64,000 nt of DNA, from positions 1,773,934 through 1,837,933 of the forward strand of contig BCKQ01000003.1 in the NCBI GenBank assembly GCA_001600695.1, read 5' to 3'. Below are positions 21,738 through 32,821 of the stretch, piece after piece; within the stretch, counting starts at the first letter, position 1, and every line of letters starts with the position of its first letter. Both the position numbers and the translations under genes were made by a program. A model generated the notes under the pieces. The model ran no database searches, had not been told where the DNA came from, and saw nothing but the letters and a program-made list of their open reading frames with translations. This stretch comes from Ascoidea asiatica (taxonomy: Eukaryota; Ascomycota; Saccharomycetes; Ascoideales; Ascoideaceae).

Positions 21738-23267
21738 ATGCCTTCAAAAACTGAGTTGGATGAAGATACTGAAGATGCTTTAATTCTCGATTCTAAATAT
21801 CCAAATTATAAACATTTATTTAATATTCCAACTTTTCAATCTTTAGAAATTCCAACGGATTCAATCAAGCATCAATCTGAAAATTTAAATAATCAATCTT
21901 CTTCAATTTATTTTTGTGGAAATTCATTAGGTTTAATGCCGAAAGAAACAAGAAATGCAATAAATATTGAATTAGATGCTTGGTCTCAAAAAGCTGTTGA
22001 ATCCCATTTTAATCATCCATTTAAATCACATAATAAAACTTGTTGGATGGATATTGATTTACCTTTATCCCCTTTATTAACTGATTTATTAGGAGCAAAA
22101 ATTGATGAAATTGCAGTAATGAATTCTTTAACAACAAATTTAAATTCTTTATTATCTACATTTTATAATCCAAACCAAAATAATGAGAAAAATAAAATAT
22201 TATTTGAGAAAAATGCTTTTCCTTCTGATTATTATGCTTTTTTAAATCAAGTTAAACTAAAAGTTTGTAATAATAATGATGACAATAATACCATTTACAA
22301 AAATTTTCCTCCAGAATCTTTTTTATTACAATTAAAACCAAAAGAAAATGAATTTTTTTTAAATACAAATGATATTTTAGATTATATTCAAGAAAATCAT
22401 AAAAGAATTTATTTAATTTGTTTACCTGGTATACAATATTATACTGGTCAATTTTTTGATATTGAAAAAATTACAAATTTTGCTCATAGATTTAGTATAA
22501 TTGTTGGTTGGGATTTAGCTCATTGTGTTGGTAATGTAAAATTGAATTTACATAATTGGAATGTAGATTTTGCTTGTTTTTGTTCTTATAAATATTTAAA
22601 TTCAGGTCCTGGTTCAATTGGTGGAATTTTTATAAATCAAAAATTTTTTTCAAAAAATATTGAAAATAAAAATTCAGATTATTTACCAAGATTAGCAGGT
22701 TGGTGGGGTAATGATCCAAATCAAAGATTTTTAATGAAAGAAGAATTTAATCCAATCTCAAATGCTTTAGGATTTAGACAAAGTAATCCTTCTGTAATTA
22801 ATACTGTTTCTTTACATACCTCTTTAAAAATTTTTAATAATATTGGTTTTGATAATTTGATTAAAAAATCAAATCAACAAAAAAGTTTTTTATTAAATTT
22901 ATTAAAAAAATCAAAATTTTTTATTAATCCAATCGAATTTTATCAAAATTCTTTAAATATTAATGAAATTGATTATCCTTCTTTCACTATTATAACTCCG
23001 TTTGATATAAATCAAAGAGGCTCTCAAATTTCTTTATTATTTTTCCCTTTAAATCCATCTTTGAATAAATCTTCAAATAAAATTTTAAAATCTAATAATG
23101 ATTTAAACACAATGGAATTAATTAATGAATATTTGAGATCTTTTGGTATAATCTGTGATGAAAGAAGACCAAATGTCATAAGACTTGCTCCAACTCCTCT
23201 TTATAATACATTTGCTGAGATTATTTATGTTGCTGATAAATTAAATGAAGCTTTTGAATCCCTTTAA
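21738..23267 (+). CDS. BNA5: Kynureninase
   Basis: A PLP enzyme that splits 3-hydroxykynurenine into 3-hydroxyanthranilate and alanine, in de novo NAD synthesis from tryptophan; cytosolic by homology. The 509-residue product carries the family blocks in order: IYFCGNSLGLMPKE, WMDIDLPLSPLLTDLLGA, AVMNSLTTNLNSLLSTFY, FPSDYYAF, the cofactor-binding GWDLAHCVGNV, the Schiff-base lysine in CSYKYLNSGPGSIGG, RLAGWWGNDP and a C-terminal RPNVIRLAPTPLYNT. Yeast Bna5 is 453 residues; the extra length is Asn-rich insertions. It converges with VPS30, with only 40 bases between the stop codons, so their 3' ends probably overlap. Confidence 0.95.
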   Translation: MPSKTELDEDTEDALILDSKYPNYKHLFNIPTFQSLEIPTDSIKHQSENLNNQSSSIYFCGNSLGLMPKETRNAINIELDAWSQKAVESHFNHPFKSHNKTCWMDIDLPLSPLLTDLLGAKIDEIAVMNSLTTNLNSLLSTFYNPNQNNEKNKILFEKNAFPSDYYAFLNQVKLKVCNNNDDNNTIYKNFPPESFLLQLKPKENEFFLNTNDILDYIQENHKRIYLICLPGIQYYTGQFFDIEKITNFAHRFSIIVGWDLAHCVGNVKLNLHNWNVDFACFCSYKYLNSGPGSIGGIFINQKFFSKNIENKNSDYLPRLAGWWGNDPNQRFLMKEEFNPISNALGFRQSNPSVINTVSLHTSLKIFNNIGFDNLIKKSNQQKSFLLNLLKKSKFFINPIEFYQNSLNINEIDYPSFTIITPFDINQRGSQISLLFFPLNPSLNKSSNKILKSNNDLNTMELINEYLRSFGIICDERRPNVIRLAPTPLYNTFAEIIYVADKLNEAFESL

Positions 23268-23307
23268 ATACTTTAGAACTTCAAATTTTTAATACATTCT
23301 GTTCTAC

Positions 23308-25077
23308 CTATTTGTTAATCTTACTTATTAATGTTATGATATATTTCAAATCTGTCAATAAAAATTTGCAAGCCATTGTCCATTCTTTATCATATAATTT
23401 TGATCCAAGTTTAACACTTAAATTTTCAATATTTCCATTTAAATTAAATTTATTTAAATTGTCATTTATATTATTATTAGAAAAAGTAGAGTTAGATGAA
23501 TTGGAAGAATTTGAGGAGTTTGAGACATTTGAGTTATCAACCATGTTAATTTTATAAGGTAAATTATTCAAATTATTATTTGTTGATTTTAAATTGATGA
23601 ATATTTTATTTATTATATCCAAAATTGCAATTAAACTTAAATCAAAAGTTTTATAAATTAAAATTCTTTCAAATTGAGAATTTCCATGAGAATAGCAATT
23701 TAAAATTTGATTTTTTTTGTAAATAATTATTGAATAAGATCCCAAAGGTTTAATTTGATAAATATTAGTAATATTTTGAAAATTTAAATTTAAATTTTCA
23801 GTACAATTTATTATAAAATATAATAAATGAACAATTTCGCCCATTGCAGAATTAATTTCAAACCATTGAACTTTATCATTTTTCAAATTTCCTAATTTAA
23901 ATCCATTTATTGTACCAAATAAGCCATTATATGAAATACTAAAAACATCATTAATTATATTTGATTTAATTAGTTTATTCAAATTCAAATTTTTGAATGT
24001 TAAAATTTGTATTAAAACTAGTTTTTTGGAGATCAAATTTGATAAATTAAAATTGAATAAATTTTTTGACTTTAAAAATTTTAAAAAATTTTTATTATTT
24101 ATTAACTTCAAATTTTTCTTTAGTACTAGTAAGTTATTTGATAAATCAAAATTTTCTATTTCATAACTTTTCAATTCATTGATTAAATCTTGGTAGGTTA
24201 AATTCATATCATCCAAATCTAATATATTGTTATTATTCTCTTTATTGTTGTTGTCAATATTTGTATTATTATTCAATGAGTTTAGAAAATTCAAATAAGT
24301 TTTTTTATCACTTGATAGATCCAGTAATTTTGAGTTTAATTCATTGGTCAACATTTTAGAACAATCCAAGCAAATTGGGTAATCTATATCAGAAAGCAGA
24401 GACAATTTATCAAAAAGATCTTCCAATAATAAAAGTTTACTATTACTATTATTATTTTTATTATTAACGTTATTATGACTTTCATTAGGACTATCATTAG
24501 AATCAGGATTAAGATTAGATAACGAGTTATTTAAGCTTGAATCAACTGTAATTTTATCTAAGGATTGATCATTAAAACTATTTTGTGTCATTGCTTGTTG
24601 GAATATGGAAAATTTGGAATCAGGTATATTATAATTATTTTTAACATTGATTAAATCCAGATTTTTTTTATCAATTTGATCACCTTGGTTATCAGTTTTT
24701 AAGGACTTTGATAAAATACTCGATTCAAAATTCTTTTGGATAGAAACCTCGAGTCCTGATAAACCATTAAGTAAAATATTTTGATGGGCCAGAGATAATT
24801 TCATCAATGAAGGATGAATTGTAAAAGGGGTATTACAACGGGTACATTTATAAGAGGACAGCGAAGATAATGGATTATGCAAAACTTGTATAGGTAAATC
24901 AGAAGTTGTAACACTTGAAATTTGAACTGGATTAGAATTGAGACTAGAATTTAGATTGGAATTGAAATTATGAAGGCTATTATGATTAATATTCGAATTG
25001 TGATTGGAATTGAGATTTTGAAGGTTAGAATAACTATCAGATTGGTAATAAACCGAATCTATTGATAAAGAAGACAT
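23308..25077 (-). CDS. VPS30: Beclin-1 homologue, PI3-kinase complex subunit
   Basis: Vps30/Atg6 is a subunit of the Vps34 lipid-kinase complexes I (autophagy) and II (vacuolar protein sorting). The N-terminus has a CTRCNTPFTIHPSLMKLS block and a second CLDCS pair, together the Cys pairs seen in yeast Atg6. A central coiled coil (around residues 260-330, YQDLINELKSYEIENFDLSNN) follows. The C-terminal BARA domain shows SYNGLFGTINGFKLG, WFEINSAMGEIVHLLYFI and YDKEWTMACKFLLTDLK. The length of 589 residues is close to yeast (557). It is divergent from SPB1. Confidence 0.93.
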   Translation of the reverse strand: MSSLSIDSVYYQSDSYSNLQNLNSNHNSNINHNSLHNFNSNLNSSLNSNPVQISSVTTSDLPIQVLHNPLSSLSSYKCTRCNTPFTIHPSLMKLSLAHQNILLNGLSGLEVSIQKNFESSILSKSLKTDNQGDQIDKKNLDLINVKNNYNIPDSKFSIFQQAMTQNSFNDQSLDKITVDSSLNNSLSNLNPDSNDSPNESHNNVNNKNNNSNSKLLLLEDLFDKLSLLSDIDYPICLDCSKMLTNELNSKLLDLSSDKKTYLNFLNSLNNNTNIDNNNKENNNNILDLDDMNLTYQDLINELKSYEIENFDLSNNLLVLKKNLKLINNKNFLKFLKSKNLFNFNLSNLISKKLVLIQILTFKNLNLNKLIKSNIINDVFSISYNGLFGTINGFKLGNLKNDKVQWFEINSAMGEIVHLLYFIINCTENLNLNFQNITNIYQIKPLGSYSIIIYKKNQILNCYSHGNSQFERILIYKTFDLSLIAILDIINKIFINLKSTNNNLNNLPYKINMVDNSNVSNSSNSSNSSNSTFSNNNINDNLNKFNLNGNIENLSVKLGSKLYDKEWTMACKFLLTDLKYIITLISKINK

Positions 25078-25537
25078 TATTCATGAGAAGCATTCACAGT
25101 TTTAGTTTTAAAACAAAATATATCACAAATGTTGATTAAGTTCCAATTGTAAAAAATAAAAATAGAGCAAAAATTGAAATTAATATCAATTATTAATTCA
25201 TTGTTTGTCATTGCAATAAATATAAATAAATTTTAAGACCTAATAGTCTGTAACGTTAAAGTACCGACAAAAATCAAAAATTAGGATTTACTAGCTTACG
25301 TAATGCATCCTTATAAATGGTTCCGTAAATGCATGTAAATGCCTATTTATGTCTGCGGTTTTTTTTTTTTACTATCAAAAAAATATATTTTTATTTTATT
25401 TTTATTTTCATTTTTCACTTTTGACAATTTTGAAGTTGGAGATACTAATACTGTAAATAATTGAAAAAAAAATTATCCAACTTTATTTTGCTTTCTGAAT
25501 TGAAGGCATTTAAGATAAAGTATTTTTCTAATTCAAA
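25078..25537. other. VPS30-SPB1 divergent promoter
   Basis: A 460-base shared upstream region. A T12 run lies near 25360-25371 with long T/A-rich tracts to 25500, as in nucleosome-poor yeast promoters. I found no clear PAC or RRPE ribosome-biogenesis element. Confidence 0.4.
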
Positions 25538-28123
25538 ATGGGTAAAAGAGCTGAAAAGAAAAATAGTAAAGGTCGTTTAGATAGATATTATTACTTGGCT
25601 AAAGAAAAAGGTTACAGAGCTCGTTCTGCCTTCAAACTTTTACAAATAAATGAGAAATATGGTCATTTTATGGAAAAGTCGAAAGTCGTTATCGATTTAT
25701 GTGCTGCACCAGGTTCATGGTGTCAAGTTGCTCATCAATTATGTCCTGTAAAATCTTTGATCATAGGTGTGGATATCGTTCCAATGAGAAACTTACAAGG
25801 ATGTATTACTGTTCAGTCTGATATAACAACAGATGACTGTCGATCAAAATTAAGAGGATATATGAAAACATGGAAAGCAGATACTGTTCTTCATGATGGT
25901 GCACCTAATGTTGGTAGTGATTGGGTACATGATGCTTTTACTCAATCTGAGTTAACTTTAAGGTCCTTACAGTTGGCTGTTGAAAATTTAGCTCCAGGTG
26001 GAACTTTCGTTACAAAAATTTTCAGATCAAAAGATTATAATAATTTATTATGGGTTTTTAATCAATTATTTGATAAAGTTGAAGCAACAAAACCACCAGC
26101 TTCAAGAAATGTTTCTGCAGAAATTTTTGTAATTTGTAAAGGTTTTAAAGCCCCTAAGAAATTAGATCAAAAATTTTTAGATCCCAAGAATGTCTTTGAA
26201 GAGTTACCAGATGGGCCTGTTAATAATGAAGCAAAAGTTTTCAATCCTGATAAAAAAGTCAGAAGAAGAGAAGGTTATCAAGAAGGAGATTATACTCTTT
26301 TTAATGCAGAACCTGTAATGGACTTTATAACATCTGAGGAGCCAATAAATTTCATTGGTGGTGCAAATAAACTTATAATTGATCCAGAAGATGAAAATTG
26401 GAAACTAATAAAAAGATTAAAAAAAACTACCCCGGAATTAAAGGAATGCTTGAAAGATTTGAAAGTTTTAGGAAAAAATGATTTCAAAAGAATATTGACA
26501 TGGAGAAAAGCTGTTAGAAAATTATTGAATATCAAAGATGAGTCTGAAAAAGAAAAATTAGAAGTTGAAGTTAAGCCTTTAACAGAAGAAGAGCAAATTC
26601 AAAAAGAATTAGATGGTTTGAAAGAGAAAAAAGAAGCAAAGAGGAAAAGAGAAAAAAGAAAGAAAAATGAAACCAAGCAGAAAGAAATTACAAGATTACA
26701 AATGAATATGCTAAATCCAACTGATATTGGATTTGAAGCTTTTGAAAATGATGTTTCCTTATTTAGTTTGAAAAGTGCTGAAAAAACTGGGAAATTAAAT
26801 GATTTAATTAAAGGAAAAATTAGAATTGCTGATGAAGATTTAGAAAGGGAATCTAAATACCAGCAGTTAGATACAGATATAAATATTGATAATATGAATG
26901 TTGAAGAACTTAAAAAGTTTCAGATAGCTTTATCAGATGGTGGTAAGAAAAACAAAAATATAAAAATAATAGACGTTGATGAAAATGATGATGATTTAGA
27001 AGATGAATTGGATGGTATGTATAAAAGATTCAAAGAGCATAAACAATCCATCAAAGAGAAATTACAAAATCCTGTAGATGATTCCGATTTTGAAGGTTTT
27101 GATGATAAAGATGATGAAAAGAACAGTGAGAGTGAATCAGAATCTGATTTTAATATTTCTATGGGAGAAGAAAATGATAATATTAGTGATAATGAAGATG
27201 AATCTGAAAATGTTGTTGATAATTTAATTGTCTCTTCATTAAAACCCAAGCCTGGTAGTAAATTAAGTAGGAAAGCAGAATTATTGTTTGGAAATTCTAT
27301 TTTTAGTGAAGTTGCAGAAGATTTAGATAATATTGATTTAATTTCAAACGAGAAAAAAAGTAATGAACTAAATTCAAAAGGAAAAATAACAAATACTGTT
27401 TCAGATTGGGATATTGATAGTTCCGATGATGAAAAAGAAAAGGGAGGATTTGAAGTTGTATCAAGCGAACATAATTCAGACGTGGATATTGATAGTGGTG
27501 ATGAGAGTGATGACAACAATAATAAAATGAAAAAAGGCATGTCACATCAAGAAAAGATTAATATAGTAACAGCCGAAGCTATGACTTTGGCCCATAATGT
27601 GGCACTTGGAAAAGTTACTAAACATGATTTAATTGATCAAGGATATAATAGATACTCTTTCAGAGATATCGAGGGAGTCCCTGAATGGTTTGTAGAAGAT
27701 GAAAAGAAGCATTCTAAAATTTCTAAACCAGTTACAAAAGAAGCAGCTATGGCTATTAAAGAAAAACTACGAACATTGAATACAAGACCTATTAAAAAAG
27801 TAATAGAGGCACAAGGAAGAAAGAAAATGAGAGCCTTAAGAAGAATTGAAAAAATGAAGAAAAAGTCTGATTCAATCGTTGATGACGGATCTAAAACTGA
27901 AAAGGATAAAGCTGAGGAAATCAATAAAATGTTAAGAAAAATGACCAAGAAGCCTGCTCAAAGACCTAAAGTAACATTGGTTGTTGCAAGTGGTAATAAC
28001 AAAGGATTGGCTGGAAGGCCCAGAGGTGTCAAAGGTAAGTATAAGATGGTTGATGGTGTTATGAAAAATGAGCAGAGAGCGTTACGTCGTATTGAGAAAA
28101 AGCACGCTAAGAGGAAACATTAG
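25538..28123 (+). CDS. SPB1: Nucleolar rRNA 2'-O-methyltransferase
   Basis: Spb1 methylates the ribose of a guanosine in the A-loop of 25S rRNA and is needed for 60S subunit assembly. The 861-residue product (yeast 841) begins MGKRAEKKNSKGRLDRYYYLAKE and has an FtsJ/RrmJ-type SAM domain at about 1-230: GYRARSAFKLLQ, the SAM loop VIDLCAAPGSWCQVA, VLHDGAPNVG and GGTFVTKIFRS. These carry the K-D-K catalytic lysines and aspartate. A DUF3381 segment, long acidic stretches (about 480-660) and the basic Spb1 C-terminal domain ending in RRIEKKHAKRKH follow. It is complete. Confidence 0.96.
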   Translation: MGKRAEKKNSKGRLDRYYYLAKEKGYRARSAFKLLQINEKYGHFMEKSKVVIDLCAAPGSWCQVAHQLCPVKSLIIGVDIVPMRNLQGCITVQSDITTDDCRSKLRGYMKTWKADTVLHDGAPNVGSDWVHDAFTQSELTLRSLQLAVENLAPGGTFVTKIFRSKDYNNLLWVFNQLFDKVEATKPPASRNVSAEIFVICKGFKAPKKLDQKFLDPKNVFEELPDGPVNNEAKVFNPDKKVRRREGYQEGDYTLFNAEPVMDFITSEEPINFIGGANKLIIDPEDENWKLIKRLKKTTPELKECLKDLKVLGKNDFKRILTWRKAVRKLLNIKDESEKEKLEVEVKPLTEEEQIQKELDGLKEKKEAKRKREKRKKNETKQKEITRLQMNMLNPTDIGFEAFENDVSLFSLKSAEKTGKLNDLIKGKIRIADEDLERESKYQQLDTDINIDNMNVEELKKFQIALSDGGKKNKNIKIIDVDENDDDLEDELDGMYKRFKEHKQSIKEKLQNPVDDSDFEGFDDKDDEKNSESESESDFNISMGEENDNISDNEDESENVVDNLIVSSLKPKPGSKLSRKAELLFGNSIFSEVAEDLDNIDLISNEKKSNELNSKGKITNTVSDWDIDSSDDEKEKGGFEVVSSEHNSDVDIDSGDESDDNNNKMKKGMSHQEKINIVTAEAMTLAHNVALGKVTKHDLIDQGYNRYSFRDIEGVPEWFVEDEKKHSKISKPVTKEAAMAIKEKLRTLNTRPIKKVIEAQGRKKMRALRRIEKMKKKSDSIVDDGSKTEKDKAEEINKMLRKMTKKPAQRPKVTLVVASGNNKGLAGRPRGVKGKYKMVDGVMKNEQRALRRIEKKHAKRKH

Positions 28124-28869
28124 TGATTGTTTCGAATTCTCAAAGAATTTATACTATATATTTCAAAATCATACAATCAACCGACCAACTGTGAGTTTTT
28201 TATTCAAAGAACAAGTAGTATATGTTAATGTAGTTATAAACAAGAAGTGAAAAAGTTTTTTTGCTTTCTTGTAAGTAAATGTTTTCTACACGTTTGAAAT
28301 ATTTTCATTGTAGAACAAATAAATAGAAAAATCCTCTCACTTCAAAAATTCTGTTCTATTCACAAACTGGATAACTGCAAATTACAAACTTACAAAGTGA
28401 ATTTGCCTTTGATGAGCGTATTTTGTTTTTCGTTTTTTAGTTTTTTAGTTTTCGCGGATTTCTTTATTTTTATTTTTTCACTTTTCTATTCACTGTTTAC
28501 ATTAGGATTACTTGTTTACCTTTGGGCTGTTTTAGGAAACGGATTGATTTTTGGTGGTTTGGCATAATAAATTCGTTAATTAATTGAAATAACTAATTGT
28601 AATTAGTTATTTTTTTTTAATAAAAAAAGTATCGAATAAAAGATAGAATAAATTATAATAGCAAACCGAATTAAATTAAAGATATTATCCTCTCAATGAT
28701 ATTGGGAATAACAAATTAACAATTACTAGCCACACCATTTTTTCATTGTTCAACATTATCAATTTTAACCACTCTAAATTCTCAATATAAGCGCTTAAAT
28801 ATAACTAACTATTTTGGTCACAAATTATAAAAAAAAAAATATTACATCAAGAATAACAAATATATAATA
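28124..28869. other. SPB1-CSE4 intergenic region
   Basis: Holds the SPB1 3' flank and the CSE4 promoter. A palindromic AAGCGCTT lies at about 28789-28796, roughly 75 bases before the CSE4 ATG. I do not see a canonical ACGCGT box. No gene was found. Confidence 0.4.
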
Positions 28870-29406
28870 ATGGCGAGAAGTACGTCAAATAAAACTCCAC
28901 GAAAGCATAGCAGAACCACACCCAAGACTTCAAGGATATCTGGAAAAATATCAAAATCAACTACAAGTGGTAAATCCAAAGAACGACAGCATCGAGAAAC
29001 AAATGATGAATCGGAATCAGAATCAGAACAGGATCAAATGTCAGTTCAAAGAAATCAGCCTGGTGATCCTGTAATAACTAGTGACAATACCACAACTTCG
29101 AAACCCAGGAGATATAGACCAGGAACAGTTGCATTGAAAGAAATAAGAAGATATCAAAAATCAACAAATTTGTTACTTCGAAAGTTGCCTTTTGCAAGAT
29201 TGATAAGAGAAATAGCAAGTGAGTTCACTGGAGAAGGAGAACAACTAAGGTGGCAGAGCTTTGCCATTTTAGCATTACAGGAAGCTAGTGAAGCATTTCT
29301 AATAAATTTATTTGAAGACACTAATTTATGTGCTCTTCATGCCAAAAGAGTGACCATTATGCAAAAAGATATACAATTAGCAAGAAGAATAAGGGGACGT
29401 GACTGA
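28870..29406 (+). CDS. CSE4: Centromeric histone H3 variant (CENP-A)
   Basis: Replaces H3 in centromeric nucleosomes and marks the site of kinetochore assembly. The 178-residue product has a basic, Ser/Thr-rich N-tail of about 80 residues followed by a histone fold. It differs from canonical H3 as CENP-A does: a longer loop 1 ([14 protein letters not shown], where H3 has a shorter AQDFKTDLRFQS), [18 protein letters not shown] and a C-terminal [15 protein letters not shown]. The N-tail is shorter than in S. cerevisiae (229 residues in all). The alpha-N helix ([17 protein letters not shown]) is closer to canonical H3 than in yeast Cse4. Confidence 0.95.
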   Translation: MARSTSNKTPRKHSRTTPKTSRISGKISKSTTSGKSKERQHRETNDESESESEQDQMSVQRNQPGDPVITSDNTTTSKPRRYRPGTVALKEIRRYQKSTNLLLRKLPFARLIREIASEFTGEGEQLRWQSFAILALQEASEAFLINLFEDTNLCALHAKRVTIMQKDIQLARRIRGRD

Positions 29407-29873
29407 TTATCGATGATGGCTTATTCTTCTTTGTATTGCTTTTAATTTTACCTTTGTTTTTACTTTCTTCATGTATTTTTTTAAAAATGATTATTTTTTT
29501 TATTATCTTTTTAATTTTTTTTTTTCTTAATTTTTAATTTTATTCTTACTTTTGTTGTTGAACGCTTTTCTGGAGGTTATATTATTGCTTCTAATAATCA
29601 AATTCTTTCTTATATTTTAATTTCTTGATCAATGTTTTGTTATTTTTATTTTTTCTGTGCCTTGCAGCTTTGATTAAAAACTATTTCTTATACAAGGATA
29701 GATGCTATTTCTATAATTTTATTTGTTTTGTAATTGTAAAGTCTTATCAATTGTAATATTACATGTTTTTCATTGTTTATCATGATATAAATATATATAC
29801 AGGCCAATAATAAATATAAAAAGTTCTTAATAACAGAAGAATAATACTATAAATAAAGTATATTCTATCAATT
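29407..29873. other. CSE4-YTA12 convergent intergenic region
   Basis: The 3' flanks of two converging genes, very T-rich on the plus strand (29440-29540). No gene seen. Confidence 0.4.
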
Positions 29874-32345
29874 CTAAATAGATTTATTATCTAAATATTT
29901 GTCAAAAGCATCATTTCGTTCAGGGAATGGACGCTTTCCTAATAATCTTATCATATCCTCTCTTGTGATTACTTCTTTTGTCAATAACTCTTGAGCAACA
30001 AGTTCAACTTCTGCAGCTTTTTCTTCTAGTAATTTCTTGCAACGATCGTGACATTCACGGACAATCCTTAATACTTCCGAGTCAATTATTTGAGCAGTTT
30101 CTTCACTGAATGGTTTTGTAAAATCATTATCATTTTTACTTTCATAATTAATTGGACCAATCTTGTCACTCATTCCTAAAGAGGTCACCATAGCTGTTGC
30201 CATTCTAGTTACCTTTTTGAAATCATCAGAAGCACCACTTGTAACTGATGAAAAGTGTAATTCTTCTGATACTCTACCACCAAGAGCCATAGTTAATCTA
30301 TCATGAAGCTGCTGGACAGACATTAAATAAAGATCACCTGGTAAATATTGAGCATATCCTAAAGCACCTTGCCCACGAGGGATGATACTAACTTTTAACA
30401 AAGGATCAGCAAATTTCAAAAACCAGCCGCAAATAGCATGTCCAGCCTCATGGTATGCAACAACTTTCTTTTCTTCCATAGAAAGTAATTTTGTTTTTCT
30501 TTCAATACCACCAATAACTCTTTCAATAGCCATCTCAAAATGGTTTAATTGAACATCATCACATTCTTTTCTTGCAGCAATTAGAGCAGCTTCGTTACAA
30601 ACATTAGCAATATCAGCACCTGAAAACCCGGGGGTTAATGCAGCTAATCTTCCATTTAGTTCATTGACATCATTATGTAATTTGATCTGTTTCAAATGAA
30701 CGTTGAAAATTTCTTTTCTTCCTTCAAGTTCAGGATTATCAATAGTTATATGTCTATCAAATCTTCCAGGTCTTAATAAAGCCGAATCTAAAACATCTGG
30801 TCTATTTGTACCTGATAAAACAACGACATGATCGGATGTTGAAAAACCATCCATTTCAACTAATAACTGATTAAGAGTGGTTTCTCTTTCGTCATTAGCA
30901 CCACCTCCTAATCCACCTTTAGTTCTAGCTTTACCAATTGCATCAATTTCGTCAACAAAAATAATCGATGGAGCATTTTCTCTAGCAGTTTTAAACAAAT
31001 CTCTAACACGTGAAGCACCTACTCCAACAAACATTTCAACAAACTCAGATCCAGATACAGAAAAGAAAGGAACCCCAGCTTCACCTGCAGTAGCTCTGGC
31101 TAATAAAGTTTTACCAGTACCTGGAGGACCAGACAAAATGGCACCTCTAGGAATTTTTGCACCTAACTTTTCATATTTCTTTGGGTTCTTCAAAAATTTT
31201 ACAAATTCCATAATTTCTTCTTTTGCTTCGTCACAACCAGCGACATCTTTGAAAGAAATTTTGATATCAGTTTCCTGATTAAATCTTTTGGCTTTAGATT
31301 TTCCGACTCCGAATATTCCGCCTGATCCAGAAGATCCAGAACCTAACCCAGAGGCAGATTTTTTAGTTAACCAAAATAAACCACCAATCATTAATAGAGT
31401 AGGAAGAAATTGAAACAATGATTTCAAAAGGTTTCCTTCTTGTATATATACAATTGGAACTCTAAAATCTTCAAGAACATTATTCTCATTTTGAGCTTTT
31501 TCAAGCTTTCTTTCAAAAGAATCAATTGAACCAATGGCAAAGTAATAATAAAATTCGGATTCAGTGCTTGAAATAAAAGGTAAATTTTGTTTTCCAGCAT
31601 CATTCAAAATAACTTTTGCAAATGATTTATTTATAACAATGATTTTTTTAACAAAATTTTTATCTAATAAATTTGATCTGAATTCTTGAAAAGATATTTC
31701 TTTTGAATTGGAAGAACCCATAGTTAAGAATTGAATTAATGCTAAAAACCCAAGAGAGAAAAAAACTAATTGAACAAAGGAAATTTGAAACACTTTAACA
31801 TTACCTTTACCTTTTTTTAAGTTTTCAAGCTCTTTTTTGGCTTTTTCTGGATCAGTTGAAAATTCAATTTTAAACTTAGAAAATGGATTACTAGATTTAT
31901 TATCGAATTGTTTTCGTAGATCATCAGTTTGATTTTTATCTTCAGACTCAGATTTCTTTGAATTTTTCACTTCTTCCGATTCTTTAGCAGTTTTAGAAGC
32001 ATTTGATTTATTAATTAAATCCTGAATTTTTTTAAATATTTCATCATCAATGTCATCATTTTTGTTCTTTTTATCTTGATTTTTTTTAGGATCATCAGGC
32101 ATAGACTGCTTCTGGAAAGTAAAGGAATATGAATGGAAATTACGATTATGAAGATTTCGTGACTGTATAAAAGAATTTGAAAAAGTACTTGAATAAAGAG
32201 AGTTCATGGAAGAATATGAATTAAATGTTGATTTGGAATTTAGTGAAGAAAGCCCCAAAATTGGAATTTTTTTTCGCAAATTAAACTCTATCAAATTCTT
32301 TATTGATATTTTTCCATTTTTTAAAACGCTTATACTCATAGACAT
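29874..32345 (-). CDS. YTA12: Mitochondrial m-AAA protease subunit
   Basis: An inner-membrane ATP-dependent metalloprotease that degrades unfolded membrane proteins and processes others. The open frame begins at a GTG (32372), but the first ATG at 32345 gives a 823-residue protein with a basic presequence. Two membrane helices flank an intermembrane-space domain (about 185-210 and 300-325). The AAA domain has [19 protein letters not shown] and RPGRFDRH, and the M41 zinc site is HEAGH near residue 632. The end ([49 protein letters not shown]) matches Yta12 better than its partner Afg3. Divergent from RBA50. Confidence 0.88.
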   Translation of the reverse strand: MSMSISVLKNGKISIKNLIEFNLRKKIPILGLSSLNSKSTFNSYSSMNSLYSSTFSNSFIQSRNLHNRNFHSYSFTFQKQSMPDDPKKNQDKKNKNDDIDDEIFKKIQDLINKSNASKTAKESEEVKNSKKSESEDKNQTDDLRKQFDNKSSNPFSKFKIEFSTDPEKAKKELENLKKGKGNVKVFQISFVQLVFFSLGFLALIQFLTMGSSNSKEISFQEFRSNLLDKNFVKKIIVINKSFAKVILNDAGKQNLPFISSTESEFYYYFAIGSIDSFERKLEKAQNENNVLEDFRVPIVYIQEGNLLKSLFQFLPTLLMIGGLFWLTKKSASGLGSGSSGSGGIFGVGKSKAKRFNQETDIKISFKDVAGCDEAKEEIMEFVKFLKNPKKYEKLGAKIPRGAILSGPPGTGKTLLARATAGEAGVPFFSVSGSEFVEMFVGVGASRVRDLFKTARENAPSIIFVDEIDAIGKARTKGGLGGGANDERETTLNQLLVEMDGFSTSDHVVVLSGTNRPDVLDSALLRPGRFDRHITIDNPELEGRKEIFNVHLKQIKLHNDVNELNGRLAALTPGFSGADIANVCNEAALIAARKECDDVQLNHFEMAIERVIGGIERKTKLLSMEEKKVVAYHEAGHAICGWFLKFADPLLKVSIIPRGQGALGYAQYLPGDLYLMSVQQLHDRLTMALGGRVSEELHFSSVTSGASDDFKKVTRMATAMVTSLGMSDKIGPINYESKNDNDFTKPFSEETAQIIDSEVLRIVRECHDRCKKLLEEKAAEVELVAQELLTKEVITREDMIRLLGKRPFPERNDAFDKYLDNKSI

Positions 32346-32821
32346 TGTATATATCTTTATTTTTTTACCCACCCTTTTTTCACTTTTTTTTACTTTTTAA
32401 ATTATTGCCTCCTTATAAAAAAAATAAAAAATTCCTAATTAACAACTAGGAGGTAGTGAATTTAGCTTGATGAATATTTTCTTTCTGAGTTTCAGAAACT
32501 TCTTCTTCCTTAATATGAAGAATAATATCGATTTAAAAGCAAACAGAAAAATTATGATAAATACTAATAGAGTTATTCAATTGATCTAATAAACAATTTG
32601 GTAACTTTAGTAATTGATAGGGCAAATACAGTTTTTTACTACTGAATATTATTCTCAATAATTAATAAATCTCAATCCCCGGCAGAAAATGTTACCACGT
32701 GATCCTTACTGAATTTATGAATAAAAATCAAAACTAATAAAATTTGGTAAAGCTTACAATTTACAATAAGAAAAGATTTTTGGTATTCAATAAAAGAAGC
32801 AGCTGTATTAAAATTAAAGAT
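32346..32821. other. YTA12-RBA50 divergent promoter
   Basis: A 476-base shared upstream region. The clearest motif is CACGTG at 32696-32701. Otherwise AT-rich. Confidence 0.4.
32696..32701. promoter_or_regulatory. CACGTG E-box (Cbf1/bHLH-type site)
   Basis: CACGTG followed by AT, 121 bases before the RBA50 ATG and 350 before the YTA12 ATG. It fits the core bound by Cbf1 and related bHLH factors in yeasts. One 6-mer is weak evidence. Confidence 0.3.

Noticed and set aside
26920-27948. Ser/Phe-rich frames antisense to SPB1
   Set aside because: Mirror of acidic and basic stretches of SPB1, with no independent features.
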